Part shown: positions 14,450-23,030 of the stretch, one piece after another
Numbering within the stretch: the stretch's first letter is position 1
Layout: each line of letters starts with the position of its first letter
DNA from: Anaerolineales bacterium
Lineage (GTDB): Bacteria; Chloroflexota; Anaerolineae; Anaerolineales; E44-bin32
Direction of reading: 5' to 3'
Assembly: GCA_037382465.1 (NCBI GenBank)
Contig: JARRPX010000012.1
Coordinates: 3,382 to 44,512 of the forward strand
DNA: 41,131 nt
The notes under the pieces: model-generated
What the model was told of the DNA's origin: nothing
The model's database searches: none
What the model saw: the letters and a program-made list of their open reading frames with translations, nothing else
Made by a program: the position numbers and the translations under genes

Positions 14450-15208
14450 ATGACCAATCAAGCAAAATCTCCCGCAACAGATGCATCCACCGAACCATCT
14501 GCAGAATCCAATGCGATCCTCTTGAAACGCAACGAGCTCTACGCCGCTTTGTTGCCACTTGCATTCGTTACCGGCATCGCCGTCGGATTCCTGTTCTGGG
14601 GCCGGCAACGACCCAACAACGTCGTGACGGAGGAGGCAAAAGCTCCGACCGCTCAACCCACCAGCGCTGCAGCCCAGGAGCCGACGCGTTTCGACATCGA
14701 CGTCGACGATGACCCTGCCATCGGCCCGGAAAACGCTCCCATCACGATCGTGGAATTCAGCGACTTCGCATGTGGTTATTGCCGGCGCTTCCACGAACAA
14801 ACCTTCGAAGCGCTGCTTGAAGAATATCCCGACCAGATTCGTTTCGTTTACCGGGATCTCCCCGTCGTCGGTGGATATGAAGCCGCACAAGCGGCCGAAT
14901 GCGCCTACGAACAAGGGGAGTTTTGGGAATTCCACGATCTGCTCTTCTCGGGCGGGCTTGGACTGGACGAAAGCGCCTACCGCGAGTATGCCGAAGCCGT
15001 GGGCATCGATCCCGACTCGCTGATGGAATGCGTCAACGAGGAACGATATGCCGACGAAGTGGAAGAAGACGCACAGTATGCATTCAATCTGGGCGCAAAC
15101 GGCACACCGACCTTTTTCATCAACGGGATCCCGCTCGTCGGCGCACGTCCGCTTTCGGATTTCGAAGCGATCATTGACAGAGAACTGGCGAACGAATCGC
15201 AGCAATAA
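14450..15208 (+). CDS. Membrane-anchored DsbA-like thioredoxin-fold protein
   Basis: 252 residues. A hydrophilic N-terminus is followed by one membrane helix (about 31-50), a Pro/Ala/Thr-rich linker, and a DsbA/BdbD-type thioredoxin domain. That domain has active site FACGYC (C108/C111), the EFSDF strand before it and the cis-Pro loop GTPTFFING. It probably acts outside the membrane as a disulfide oxidase or isomerase, anchored by the signal-anchor helix. Divergent from the HgcA-like operon; the two promoters share a ~110-bp region containing operator 2, so it could be co-regulated. An intrinsic terminator follows. Confidence 0.88.
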   Translation: MTNQAKSPATDASTEPSAESNAILLKRNELYAALLPLAFVTGIAVGFLFWGRQRPNNVVTEEAKAPTAQPTSAAAQEPTRFDIDVDDDPAIGPENAPITIVEFSDFACGYCRRFHEQTFEALLEEYPDQIRFVYRDLPVVGGYEAAQAAECAYEQGEFWEFHDLLFSGGLGLDESAYREYAEAVGIDPDSLMECVNEERYADEVEEDAQYAFNLGANGTPTFFINGIPLVGARPLSDFEAIIDRELANESQQ

Positions 15209-15235
15209 CCCGTCAGCGACATACAGCATAAGAAA

Positions 15236-15264
15236 AGCGCCGAAATCCTGTTCGACGCTTTTTT
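15236..15264 (+). terminator. Intrinsic terminator after the DsbA-like gene
   Basis: A 9-bp stem with one mismatch (AGCGCCGAA / TTCGACGCT, loop of 6) is followed by six T residues, 28 bp past the stop. The reverse strand also has a short T-rich tail (CTTTTC), so it may serve both sides. Confidence 0.8.
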
Positions 15265-15295
15265 GATTCGACGAGCATGGGCCATCGAGGTCGTA

Positions 15296-17089
15296 TCAAG
15301 CGATTTCTCGCCAGGCTTCTTCCTTCCTCGTTCGCTTCAATCCCGGCTGGGTAACGTCTTCCGGAGGTTCTGAACTCTCCATCAGCGTGCCTTTCGCCAG
15401 CAGAGCAGGCACTTCCGCTTCGTCGATCGGCTTTCCCAGATAAAAACCCTGCGCAGCATCGCAGCCCTGCGCGTAGAGTATCGAGAGCTGATTCATCGTC
15501 TCCACCCCTTCGGCGATGACTTCCAGGCGCAAACTGTGAGCCATGGCGATGATCGCCTTCGATATGGCAGCATCGTTGGAGTTGTTGGTCAAATCCTTGA
15601 CGAAAGTCTGGGCAATCTTCAGGGTGTCGATGGGGAACTTGCGCAGATAGCTCAAGGATGAATATCCGGTGCCGAAATCATCGATCGAGATGCGCACGCC
15701 CAGGTCCTTCAAGCGCATCAAGGTCGAACTGCTGGTTTCGGTTTGCTCCATGAGGGTGCCTTCCGTGAGTTCCAATTCCAGGCGGCTTGGCGGCAACTCG
15801 CTTTCCATCAAGATGCGTCGGATGGAATCGAACAAATCGCCCTGCCGGAACTGGCGCGCCGACAAATTGACCGAAATCCGGAAAGGCCGGGGTTTTGCGT
15901 CCAGCCACTGCTGCGTGTGCTTACACGCTTTACGCATGACCCATTCGCCGATCGGGATGATCAACTCGGTCTCCTCCGCCAGGTCGATAAAGCGTTGGGG
16001 ATAGAGCAGTCCATAATTGGGAAGATTCCAGCGAAGCAGCGCCTCCAGGCCGACGATTTTCCCGCTGCGAAGATTCACGATCGGTTGGTAGTGGAGCACG
16101 AGTTCATCCCGATCCAACGCGTGGTAAAGCCCACTGCGAAACGTCAGCCGTTCCGTGGCGCGCAAATTCATCTCAGCGGCGTAAAACTGGTAATTGCTGC
16201 AGCCTTTCTCCTTTGCCCGATACATCGACCGGTCTGCAAATTTCAACAGATCTTTTGCGTTTTTCGCATCCATCGGGTAGAGCGAAATGCCGATGCTCGT
16301 GGTGATAAAGACTTCACGGTCATTAACATGAAACGGCGGCGCCAACACGTTGATGATTTTTTGCGCCACGATGACAGGCACATCACTTTTCGGAAGCCCA
16401 TCGAGAATGATGATGAATTCATCACCCCCCAAACGGGCGACGGTATCCGTAGCCCGCACGCATTTCTTGAGCCGCTCGGCAACGGCTTGAAGGATGATGT
16501 CTCCCGCGTCATGACCCAGCGTGTCGTTAACTACCTTGAAATTATCCAAATCGAGAAACATCAAGGCGACCTGTTCGTTGTTACGATCGGCACGCGCCAG
16601 CGCCTGCGCCAGACGATCCCTGAAAAGCGTGCGATTCGCAAGTCCCGTCAGATGATCGTATTGCGCGAGATACGCCAGACGCTCTTCGGCTTGCTTGCGT
16701 TCGATCGCATAGCGCAGAGAACGTGTGAGAAGATTGCTGTCCCCTTGCCCCTTCACCAGGCAATCCTGCGCGCCCGCCTTAATCGCCTGCACGACGACCC
16801 TCTCATCGGAGACGCTGCTCAAGGCCACAATGGTGAGATTTGGAAATTCCGAATTGACAACCCGGATCGAATCCACGCCTTGTGCGTCCGGCAAAGAAAG
16901 ATCGAGCAGCACAATGTCGAAGGAATCTTTCCGGAGTCGATCGATCGCACGTTGAAGAATATTCTCGTGGAAAAACGAGAAGCCCTTCAGATTCGCATCA
17001 TCGAGGATGCCCTGGATAATCCCCACCTCACCGGGCTTTTCCTCGACGAGCAGCACCTTGATCTCGTGCGAGTCCCTCATTTCATCCAT
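15296..17089 (-). CDS. REC-GGDEF-EAL cyclic-di-GMP regulatory protein
   Basis: 597 residues. The receiver domain (about 10-125) has phosphoacceptor Asp63 in LLDLSLPD. A short coiled linker leads to a GGDEF domain (about 140-305) with intact GGDEF at 221-225 and a full inhibitory site R212-x2-D215. The EAL domain (about 315-575) has E349-A-L, ELTE, DDFGTGYSSL and EGVET, so both synthesis and hydrolysis of c-di-GMP look possible. Soluble. No partner kinase is adjacent. Transcribed alone behind a 457-bp non-coding region. The start ATG follows AAAGATGG, a mediocre ribosome site; an ATG three codons later is possible. Confidence 0.93.
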   Translation of the reverse strand: MDEMRDSHEIKVLLVEEKPGEVGIIQGILDDANLKGFSFFHENILQRAIDRLRKDSFDIVLLDLSLPDAQGVDSIRVVNSEFPNLTIVALSSVSDERVVVQAIKAGAQDCLVKGQGDSNLLTRSLRYAIERKQAEERLAYLAQYDHLTGLANRTLFRDRLAQALARADRNNEQVALMFLDLDNFKVVNDTLGHDAGDIILQAVAERLKKCVRATDTVARLGGDEFIIILDGLPKSDVPVIVAQKIINVLAPPFHVNDREVFITTSIGISLYPMDAKNAKDLLKFADRSMYRAKEKGCSNYQFYAAEMNLRATERLTFRSGLYHALDRDELVLHYQPIVNLRSGKIVGLEALLRWNLPNYGLLYPQRFIDLAEETELIIPIGEWVMRKACKHTQQWLDAKPRPFRISVNLSARQFRQGDLFDSIRRILMESELPPSRLELELTEGTLMEQTETSSSTLMRLKDLGVRISIDDFGTGYSSLSYLRKFPIDTLKIAQTFVKDLTNNSNDAAISKAIIAMAHSLRLEVIAEGVETMNQLSILYAQGCDAAQGFYLGKPIDEAEVPALLAKGTLMESSEPPEDVTQPGLKRTRKEEAWREIA

Positions 17090-17546
17090 CTTTCAGACTC
17101 TACCAACCTGTGACCTGCGTAATCAATACACACGCTCTCGAACGAAATTTGTCCATGAAGATCCGGGCCTGGTTGCTGGGCTGCTTCCAAGATAGTTGCG
17201 ATGCGTAGAGGACGCTTCACGATACCGCCGAATGTACTTCGTAATCACACCTTATTAATATCGAATCAGGATGTCGATTGTTCCGCATCACTTTAATTAC
17301 TACCGCCGAAACACACACTCACCTTTGCAATGCCATGAGTCCCTGGCGCAAAAGACACAAACCCAACAAATACTCACGTATGATGAATCTACGTGCGTAT
17401 TGGGTTCCTCCATCCTACAGGAAAGCCGCCGAGTTGCGACTTACGGAAACCCTACATTTCCTAGTCTACATAATACAACAAATGTAAGACAATTTACACA
17501 AGAATTCGCCTGAATTTCCGGTATAAACGCGTTCTTCGAGGTTCGG
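17090..17546. other. 457-bp non-coding region with a long hairpin
   Basis: No convincing coding frame on either strand. It holds a 47-nt inverted repeat at 17360-17406 (AACCCA...ATAC-t-CACGTA, loop of 9, TACGTG-c-GTAT-TGGGTT; 16 pairs with one bulge and one mismatch). It also has TGTAA-N6-TTACA at 17483-17498 and two copies of TACCGCCGAA (17223 and 17301 regions). On the minus strand it would be a leader of the c-di-GMP gene. I could not match it to a known c-di-GMP riboswitch. Confidence 0.4.
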
Positions 17547-19454
17547 CTACGGCACTTCGATTTCCACGACAACCATACGATGATCGGAAGCCAGTGAACT
17601 TGAAACCCACGCGGCGTGTGGTTTCAAATCGCGCAGCCAGACGAAGTCGATGCGCGACTGCGGCTCGACCGCCGGACTGGTTAACGGAGGCGGGTCGATC
17701 CCCAGGGCAATAAAAGGATCCTCGAAACCGGCCGCAACTACCGCTTGTGGAACAGGCTCCTGGTATTCGGCATTGAAATCGCCCCCGAAGGCAACGTTGG
17801 GACTATCCCCAATAAACGCCAATGCCTCCTCGATCTGCTGCAGTGTGTCCTCATTGGACAGCCCCATCCAGGTCCCGTATACATTCAAGGGGCTTCCCTC
17901 TGACGCAAGACTCACGTGGATAATGCCGGTTTGTTCCTGCAGGCTTGTAAGCAGCTGCTGTTCGGAGGGCATCAGCGGTCCGCGATATAGAACAGCGATT
18001 CCCGTGAGATATTCCACAGTCGGCAAATAGACATAATTCATGTCAAGCCGGTGCGCCAAAAAAAGGGCGTCATCAACACCGTAACTGGTGATCCGACCCG
18101 TGTCGACCTCCTGCATTACCACCACACTTACGCCATCTTTGGCGATCGCCCTCGCCATGTCCTCAAGCGTAAAATGCCATACATCATCGTAGCCGTAATG
18201 GATGTTATACGTTGCGATTCGCATTGCTGTTGAACTGCGCGGCAACTGCGACGTTCTTGGCCATGCAGCAACAAGAGTCACGGCAAAGGCGCAAAGCGCC
18301 AACAATCCTCCGGGAACGAAACGGGTGTTCTCCGGAATCTCGATATTCAACGGCAGTAGATGGACGATCGCACCCACGCCCAACATCGCACCTGCAATGA
18401 GAAATACAAGCCAGCCCATACCTCGCAGAGAAGGCAGGACGTATGGATATGTGAAAGTAAATGCATTAAAGAAATTCAGGAACAGGAACAAGATCAAGCC
18501 CAATGCCACGCTGCTGCCCGAATGTCGTGATTTCTGCGGCGTACCGATAAAAGTCGAATCGAAAGCCGATAGCGAGGTAAAAAGTGCTACCAGCAAACCG
18601 AGAAGACTCAATACGCCCTCAGAAAAATATCCCAGCACCAATCCCAAAAGAAGCAGCATTAACAGACCGGCTCCGGCCAATGAAGTATGGAACAACCGAA
18701 CGAATGAGTCTCTTACGCCCGTAAAGCAGAAAAGCAGCATCAGCCCCATTAGCGCGATCGCGGAGACAAAATACGGCACTTCGTCCCAGCGCGCGCCCGT
18801 CGTGGTGAGATACGTTATTTCACTCCAGTGCGTCACGGCATTGGGCAGGGCAAGGAGTGAAATCTGCAAAAATAAAAAGCCGCTCAATGCAATGCCGTCC
18901 ACGAAGCGTATACCAATCGGCTCAATATGTTCCTCATCTGACCGTCGGAAGATCAATGTGGCGAAAGCGATGACGGCGAAACTCCACAGGATCTGCACGT
19001 ACAGCCAGGAACTGCGCAGGCTGACATCATACGTGTCTCCGATGACGCGCAGGAGCTGATCCAGCACCAACGCGCCGAGCATCGTTTGCACGAACCATCG
19101 CCGCCTGGTTTGCAAGTAGGTCGTCAGATAGAGACTCCCAAAAGCAACGCTGAACAGCGATCCCCAAAAGCGCACAGCGGCCAGATTGACCGACAGGCTG
19201 ATACGTGCGAGCGCCGTGATGCATGCAAACACCAATGCCCACCGGCTTCGATTCTTTCGCGGAGTCCAGAGCGGCGCGGCGAAGGCCAGCAGCACGAAAA
19301 GATTGCTGATCACGAGCCAGGCATCGACAGGTCCTTCGAATACCTGATCGTAGATGATCCCAAACAGCACGGAGAAAATCACCCGTAAAGCTTGCAGGAA
19401 AAAGAGAAAGACGGATACAGAAACGATCGTCTCCATTTCTCGCGGCTTCATCAT
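17547..19454 (-). CDS. Polytopic membrane protein with C-terminal endonuclease/exonuclease/phosphatase domain
   Basis: About 635 residues from tandem ATGs at 19454/19451 behind GGGAGAGG. The first ~400 residues contain about ten to twelve membrane helices. The last ~240 residues form an EEP-superfamily domain: RIATYNIHYG, VVVMQEVD (metal Glu), a central GGDFNAEYQEP, and SRIDFVWL followed by SDHRMVVVEI (catalytic SDH). This fold hydrolyses phosphodiesters or phosphomonoesters (phosphoinositides, sphingomyelin, nucleic acids). Placement after the last helix suggests it faces outside, where a lipid head group could be the target. The membrane part is not recognised. 130-bp gap to the upstream DUF429 gene. 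Confidence 0.8.
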   Translation of the reverse strand: MMKPREMETIVSVSVFLFFLQALRVIFSVLFGIIYDQVFEGPVDAWLVISNLFVLLAFAAPLWTPRKNRSRWALVFACITALARISLSVNLAAVRFWGSLFSVAFGSLYLTTYLQTRRRWFVQTMLGALVLDQLLRVIGDTYDVSLRSSWLYVQILWSFAVIAFATLIFRRSDEEHIEPIGIRFVDGIALSGFLFLQISLLALPNAVTHWSEITYLTTTGARWDEVPYFVSAIALMGLMLLFCFTGVRDSFVRLFHTSLAGAGLLMLLLLGLVLGYFSEGVLSLLGLLVALFTSLSAFDSTFIGTPQKSRHSGSSVALGLILFLFLNFFNAFTFTYPYVLPSLRGMGWLVFLIAGAMLGVGAIVHLLPLNIEIPENTRFVPGGLLALCAFAVTLVAAWPRTSQLPRSSTAMRIATYNIHYGYDDVWHFTLEDMARAIAKDGVSVVVMQEVDTGRITSYGVDDALFLAHRLDMNYVYLPTVEYLTGIAVLYRGPLMPSEQQLLTSLQEQTGIIHVSLASEGSPLNVYGTWMGLSNEDTLQQIEEALAFIGDSPNVAFGGDFNAEYQEPVPQAVVAAGFEDPFIALGIDPPPLTSPAVEPQSRIDFVWLRDLKPHAAWVSSSLASDHRMVVVEIEVP

Positions 19455-19584
19455 CCTCTCCCTTCGCGGCGATCGACCCGTTGGAAGCACAAGGACCGCC
19501 GTTCGATTCCGGTTATCGCTGCAATACGGACACGCCCCGAAACGCAACTCGAGAATTAGAACCGGATCAACTCAAACAACAGAC

Positions 19585-20364
19585 TCAGGGATAAAAATCC
19601 TTCAATTCACCCACCGGGAGCGTGATCAAACCCTCAACCGCCTCACCTACCTGAGTCACCTGATTCGGCTCCTCTCCCACCAGGAAGGCGGTATATGCAG
19701 CCGCCAAAGCATCCAACGGATCCGCCTCGTATAAACCATCTAACGGCAAATTACCCGTCAGCAAATGGTGGCGAGTGATCTCTTCGAGCACGCGCAGGGG
19801 GTTGGATACATCCAGGCCTTCCTGATACAGCACCAGCTGGCGCTGCATGCGTCCCTCGAGCGTTCGCTTCAACAGCGGGCGATGCTCCAGGAGCACGGAA
19901 AAACATGCGTGCGGGCTGACTTCGATGATCGCGTGATCTGCCGGCTCGTCTCCTACGATGTAGGGCCGGAAAGATAATTCTTCCAGCCGGCGAAATAGAT
20001 GAAATCCATTCCGAACCCATCCGGGCGCCTTCTGCTCGTCGGCCGGCGTGTTGTAAAGACGGATGTTGCAGCGGCGCAGCATGAATTCACACACGCGCCA
20101 CTTTGTCCACGTATTTCCGTCCGCTTTTAGATTGTTGCGCCGGCGGATCTCGGATCGCCGCATCAGACCCTTGTTGGGGGCCTGTGGTGACGCGATGGCG
20201 ACGACGACCCTTTCCAACCCCGCCACAAAAGCCAGCACCGATTCGATATCACCTTGATCCAGCGCCAAAATCTGTTTCCGTTTATCGAGGACGGCGTAAT
20301 CCAGGGGACGTCTTCCTGCCGTCGGATCGATTCCCATGTATGCGACGTCTGAAAAAAGCATCAT
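19585..20364 (-). CDS. DUF429 (RNase H-fold) protein
   Basis: About 259 residues. GGGAGGAG directly precedes tandem ATGs at 20364/20361. DUF429 hallmarks are the N-terminal MGIDPTAG strand, VAIASPQAP, IEVSPHACF and the C-terminal DPLDALAAAYTA. The fold is RNase H-like and acidic residues are retained, but no activity is established for the family that I know of. It follows a dual-specificity-phosphatase-like gene with a 33-bp gap, so the two probably form an operon. Confidence 0.8.
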   Translation of the reverse strand: MMLFSDVAYMGIDPTAGRRPLDYAVLDKRKQILALDQGDIESVLAFVAGLERVVVAIASPQAPNKGLMRRSEIRRRNNLKADGNTWTKWRVCEFMLRRCNIRLYNTPADEQKAPGWVRNGFHLFRRLEELSFRPYIVGDEPADHAIIEVSPHACFSVLLEHRPLLKRTLEGRMQRQLVLYQEGLDVSNPLRVLEEITRHHLLTGNLPLDGLYEADPLDALAAAYTAFLVGEEPNQVTQVGEAVEGLITLPVGELKDFYP

Positions 20365-20397
20365 CTCCTCCCACAACTGGCGCGTTGAACGTGTGCC

Positions 20398-20841
20398 TCA
20401 GCCACAGACGGATCCATTCCGACAGGCAGCAGCGAATTCCTCCCAGGCGGTCTGATCGGTGTGATAAGGCGCAAGCCATGGCGGTTTCGCCACCGTTCGT
20501 AATGCCGACTTCACCGAACGGCCTGCGCAGATCGAATAAGCCACGTAGGCCCATCGGGTTCGATGAAGACCCAGGCTGCTGTGCAGTAGAATACGCATTT
20601 TACGGGTAATACATGTATGAAGGAAAAGGGCAGCCAACAGCCGCTCTTGAATTCCAGCGTGCAGTTCATCAGCTACGTCCATCCAGAGGAATTGTGCCGG
20701 CACAGGACCTGCGAATCGCTGCGGAGAATCCGGCTTAAAATGAAGTATTGCGGATATTCCCGTTTGATCCATGAAAGCATCCCACGTTGAAGGGATGTAT
20801 TCTCCACCCGCAGCGTAGATCTGATCGTGAATCCAGGTCAT
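20398..20841 (-). CDS. Dual-specificity phosphatase-like protein with catalytic Cys replaced by Ser
   Basis: 147 residues. N-terminal WIHDQIYAAGGEYIPS and the following AILHFKP...DVADE pattern are those of small atypical dual-specificity phosphatases. The P-loop that should read HCxxGxxRT reads HSSLGLHRT: the codon is AGC (Ser) where Cys (TGC) is expected, while the Arg is kept. It is therefore likely a pseudophosphatase that binds but cannot hydrolyse phosphosubstrates by the usual mechanism. The frame is intact, so this is not a decayed gene. Start ATG at 20841 has no clear Shine-Dalgarno. Upstream of DUF429. Confidence 0.7.
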   Translation of the reverse strand: MTWIHDQIYAAGGEYIPSTWDAFMDQTGISAILHFKPDSPQRFAGPVPAQFLWMDVADELHAGIQERLLAALFLHTCITRKMRILLHSSLGLHRTRWAYVAYSICAGRSVKSALRTVAKPPWLAPYHTDQTAWEEFAAACRNGSVCG

Positions 20842-20882
20842 TTTATCGTTTCAAATTCGTCCCCTCAGTATACATCGGCCTT

Positions 20883-20911
20883 TTGACGACGGCGAGGCTT
20901 GCGGCTATACT
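20883..20911 (+). promoter_or_regulatory. Sigma70-type promoter of the aldehyde dehydrogenase gene
   Basis: TTGACG (20883-20888), a 17-bp spacer and TATACT (20906-20911) lie 38 bp upstream of the ATG. Hexamers and spacing are near consensus. Confidence 0.75.
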
Positions 20912-20948
20912 TTGCAATCAAATGCAGATATTCCGCCAGGAGGAGATC

Positions 20949-22556
20949 ATGGCCAAGAAAGAGAAAGACGGAAAGAAAGCGGGCGGTTTCAAACTTACCT
21001 ACGCCACAATGTTCGATCCACCCGAAGAACTCCACGAAAGTTACGAAAGTGCACTTGCCCAGGTTAAGCGTGACATGGGCGCCGAACATCCCATGTTGAT
21101 CGACGGCAAGGAAGTCAAATCTTCGGAAAAATTCGAAGACCGCTCGCCCATCAACAAAGATTGGTTGTTGGGGATATTCCAGCAAGGAACGGACAACGAT
21201 GCCAAAAAAGCCCTTGCAGCCGCACGAAAGGCTTTCCCGGCCTGGTCTCGTGTACCCTGGAAAGAGCGCGTAAAGATCCTGCGCAAGGCAGCCAAACAGA
21301 TCGACAAGCGCATTTTCGAATTTGCCGCCGTCATCTCCCTCGAAGTCGGCAAGAACCGCATGGAAGCCCTGGGAGACATCGCAGAAGCGGCCGATCTCAT
21401 CCGCTACGCCTGCGATCAGATGGAAAAGAACGACGGCTATATCGTGCGTATGGGCAAGGATCCCCTAAAGGGCTACAAAGCGAAAAACACCTCCGTTTTA
21501 CGGCCGTACGGTGTATGGCTCGTCATCAGCCCCTTCAATTTTCCGGGCGCGTTAACCGGCGGGCCGGTCGGCGCAGCGCTGCTCGCCGGCAACACCGTGG
21601 TCATGAAGCCGGCTTCGAACACGCCGTGGACGGTCCGTCTTCTGGCCGAATGTTTCCAGGATGCGGGAATCCCCGCCGGCGTGTGCAACTACGTCACCGG
21701 CCCCGGCAGCACGACCGGGGAGGCGCTGATCTCGAGCGACGAAGTGGACGGAATCACGTTCACCGGCTCGTACGACGTGGGCATGAAGATCTACAAAACG
21801 TTCGCCGAAGGCAAATACCCGCGCCCGATCATTCTCGAGATGGGCGGGAAAAACGCCTCGATCGTCTCCGAAAACGCGGACATCGAGCACGCGGCAGCCG
21901 GCATCGTGCGCTCCGCCTTCGGGCTGCAGGGCCAGAAATGCTCGGCAAATTCACGCATCTACGCCGCCAAACCCATCTATGAGAAGCTGCTGAAAAGATT
22001 GATAGAACTCACCGAAAAATTGTCCGTCGGCGACCCCACGGATCGCGCCGTTTTCATGGGACCCGTGATCAACAAAAAGTCTTACCAGGATTTCAAGCGC
22101 TTCACGAAACAACTGGCGGACGCCGGCGCCATCACCACCGGCGGCAGTGTCATCACCGACGGCGAGTACAAGAAAGGCTTCTTCTGTCAGCCGACGATCG
22201 TCGCCAACGTGCCGGTCGATAACCGCTTGTGGAAACACGAGATGTTCCTGCCGATCACCATGATCCATCCCGTGGCCGACCTTCAAGAGGCGATGACTCT
22301 AGCCAACGACAGCCAATACGGTCTGACGGGCGGATTTTACGGATCGAAGAAAGAGGCCAAGTGGTTCTTCGACCAGATCAACGTTGGCGTCGCTTATGCC
22401 AATCGTCCTCAAGGTTCGACGACGGGTGCCTGGCCGGGCTTTCAACCTTTCGGCGGCTGGAAGGGTTCCGGATCTTCGGGCAAGAACGCCGGCGGTCATT
22501 ACTATCTCACGCTCTATATGCACGAACAAAGCCGCACTTTGATCCGCCCAGTTTGA
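20949..22556 (+). CDS. Aldehyde dehydrogenase, 1-pyrroline-5-carboxylate dehydrogenase-like
   Basis: 535 residues from the ATG behind AGGAGG. NAD(P)-dependent aldehyde dehydrogenase fold with SPFNFPG, cofactor motif FTGSYDVG, general base E297 (ILEMGGKN) and nucleophile C331 (GQKCSANSR), 34 residues apart as usual. The closest family I recognise is RocA/PutA-type P5C dehydrogenase (glutamate semialdehyde to glutamate). The KNTSVLRPYGVW and QGSTTGAWPGFQPFGGWKGSG stretches fit that group. No proline dehydrogenase is next to it, so another aldehyde substrate is possible. Monocistronic promoter; a stem-loop follows the stop. Confidence 0.88.
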   Translation: MAKKEKDGKKAGGFKLTYATMFDPPEELHESYESALAQVKRDMGAEHPMLIDGKEVKSSEKFEDRSPINKDWLLGIFQQGTDNDAKKALAAARKAFPAWSRVPWKERVKILRKAAKQIDKRIFEFAAVISLEVGKNRMEALGDIAEAADLIRYACDQMEKNDGYIVRMGKDPLKGYKAKNTSVLRPYGVWLVISPFNFPGALTGGPVGAALLAGNTVVMKPASNTPWTVRLLAECFQDAGIPAGVCNYVTGPGSTTGEALISSDEVDGITFTGSYDVGMKIYKTFAEGKYPRPIILEMGGKNASIVSENADIEHAAAGIVRSAFGLQGQKCSANSRIYAAKPIYEKLLKRLIELTEKLSVGDPTDRAVFMGPVINKKSYQDFKRFTKQLADAGAITTGGSVITDGEYKKGFFCQPTIVANVPVDNRLWKHEMFLPITMIHPVADLQEAMTLANDSQYGLTGGFYGSKKEAKWFFDQINVGVAYANRPQGSTTGAWPGFQPFGGWKGSGSSGKNAGGHYYLTLYMHEQSRTLIRPV

Positions 22557-22568
22557 CGGAGTGATCCT

Positions 22569-22597
22569 ACGCCCGGGGTGTAGATCACCTCGGGCGT
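22569..22597 (+). terminator. Stem-loop after the aldehyde dehydrogenase (no U-tract)
   Basis: ACGCCCGGGGTG and CACCTCGGGCGT form a 12-bp stem with one mismatch and a 5-nt loop, 12 bp past the stop codon. Only two T residues follow, so it may stabilise the mRNA end or terminate inefficiently. Confidence 0.5.
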
Positions 22598-22706
22598 TAC
22601 TCGATGGTCATGATTGACGTATGAAGTTCCACGAACGGATTGACCGAAACCGTTCATCACAGGACGCCAGCCTTCATATCACGGGTGAAGCGTCCAAGGG
22701 ATTGCG

Positions 22707-22934
22707 ATGACGCATCGCCTCAGCCTGGCGCTGATCTTGATTGGGGCAATCAGCTTGCTCGTCTACGTCATCAGTGCCTCGAATCAACAAGGAAACCCTG
22801 AGCTCCTGTTGATTGGCGCATGCATCAGTCTGCTGGGGATATTGCTGCGCCGCCGGGCCATTCGCAGCAGGGAGAGCCAATCCCAACGGTTTCGACTGCT
22901 GCGCCGCAATCAACCGGACGAGATGGATGAATGA
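22707..22934 (+). CDS. Small two-helix membrane protein, unknown function
   Basis: 75 residues. Two hydrophobic helices (about 5-24 and 32-48), each with small residues, precede a basic tail (RRRAIRSR...RFRLLRRN) that should lie in the cytoplasm. AGGGA upstream of the ATG is an acceptable ribosome site. Not recognised. It stands alone between the dehydrogenase and the AIM24-like gene, 96 bp before the latter. Confidence 0.55.
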   Translation: MTHRLSLALILIGAISLLVYVISASNQQGNPELLLIGACISLLGILLRRRAIRSRESQSQRFRLLRRNQPDEMDE

Positions 22935-23030
22935 AGCCGCTCGGAATTCGTTCGGCGCGTTATTTCCAACAACCCCTTCGAAGTCTGGTAGACTACGGAG
23001 GGCTTTCAACAACTTCAATGGAGGATCGCT

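Noticed and set aside
15743-17113. 456-residue plus-strand frame opposite the GGDEF-EAL gene
   Set aside because: Antisense shadow; the minus strand holds a complete REC-GGDEF-EAL protein with all motifs.
17280-17470. Known c-di-GMP or c-di-AMP riboswitch
   Set aside because: A few short motifs (such as GGAACCCAATA on the minus strand) resemble parts of ydaO or GEMM elements, but the required order of conserved blocks is missing.
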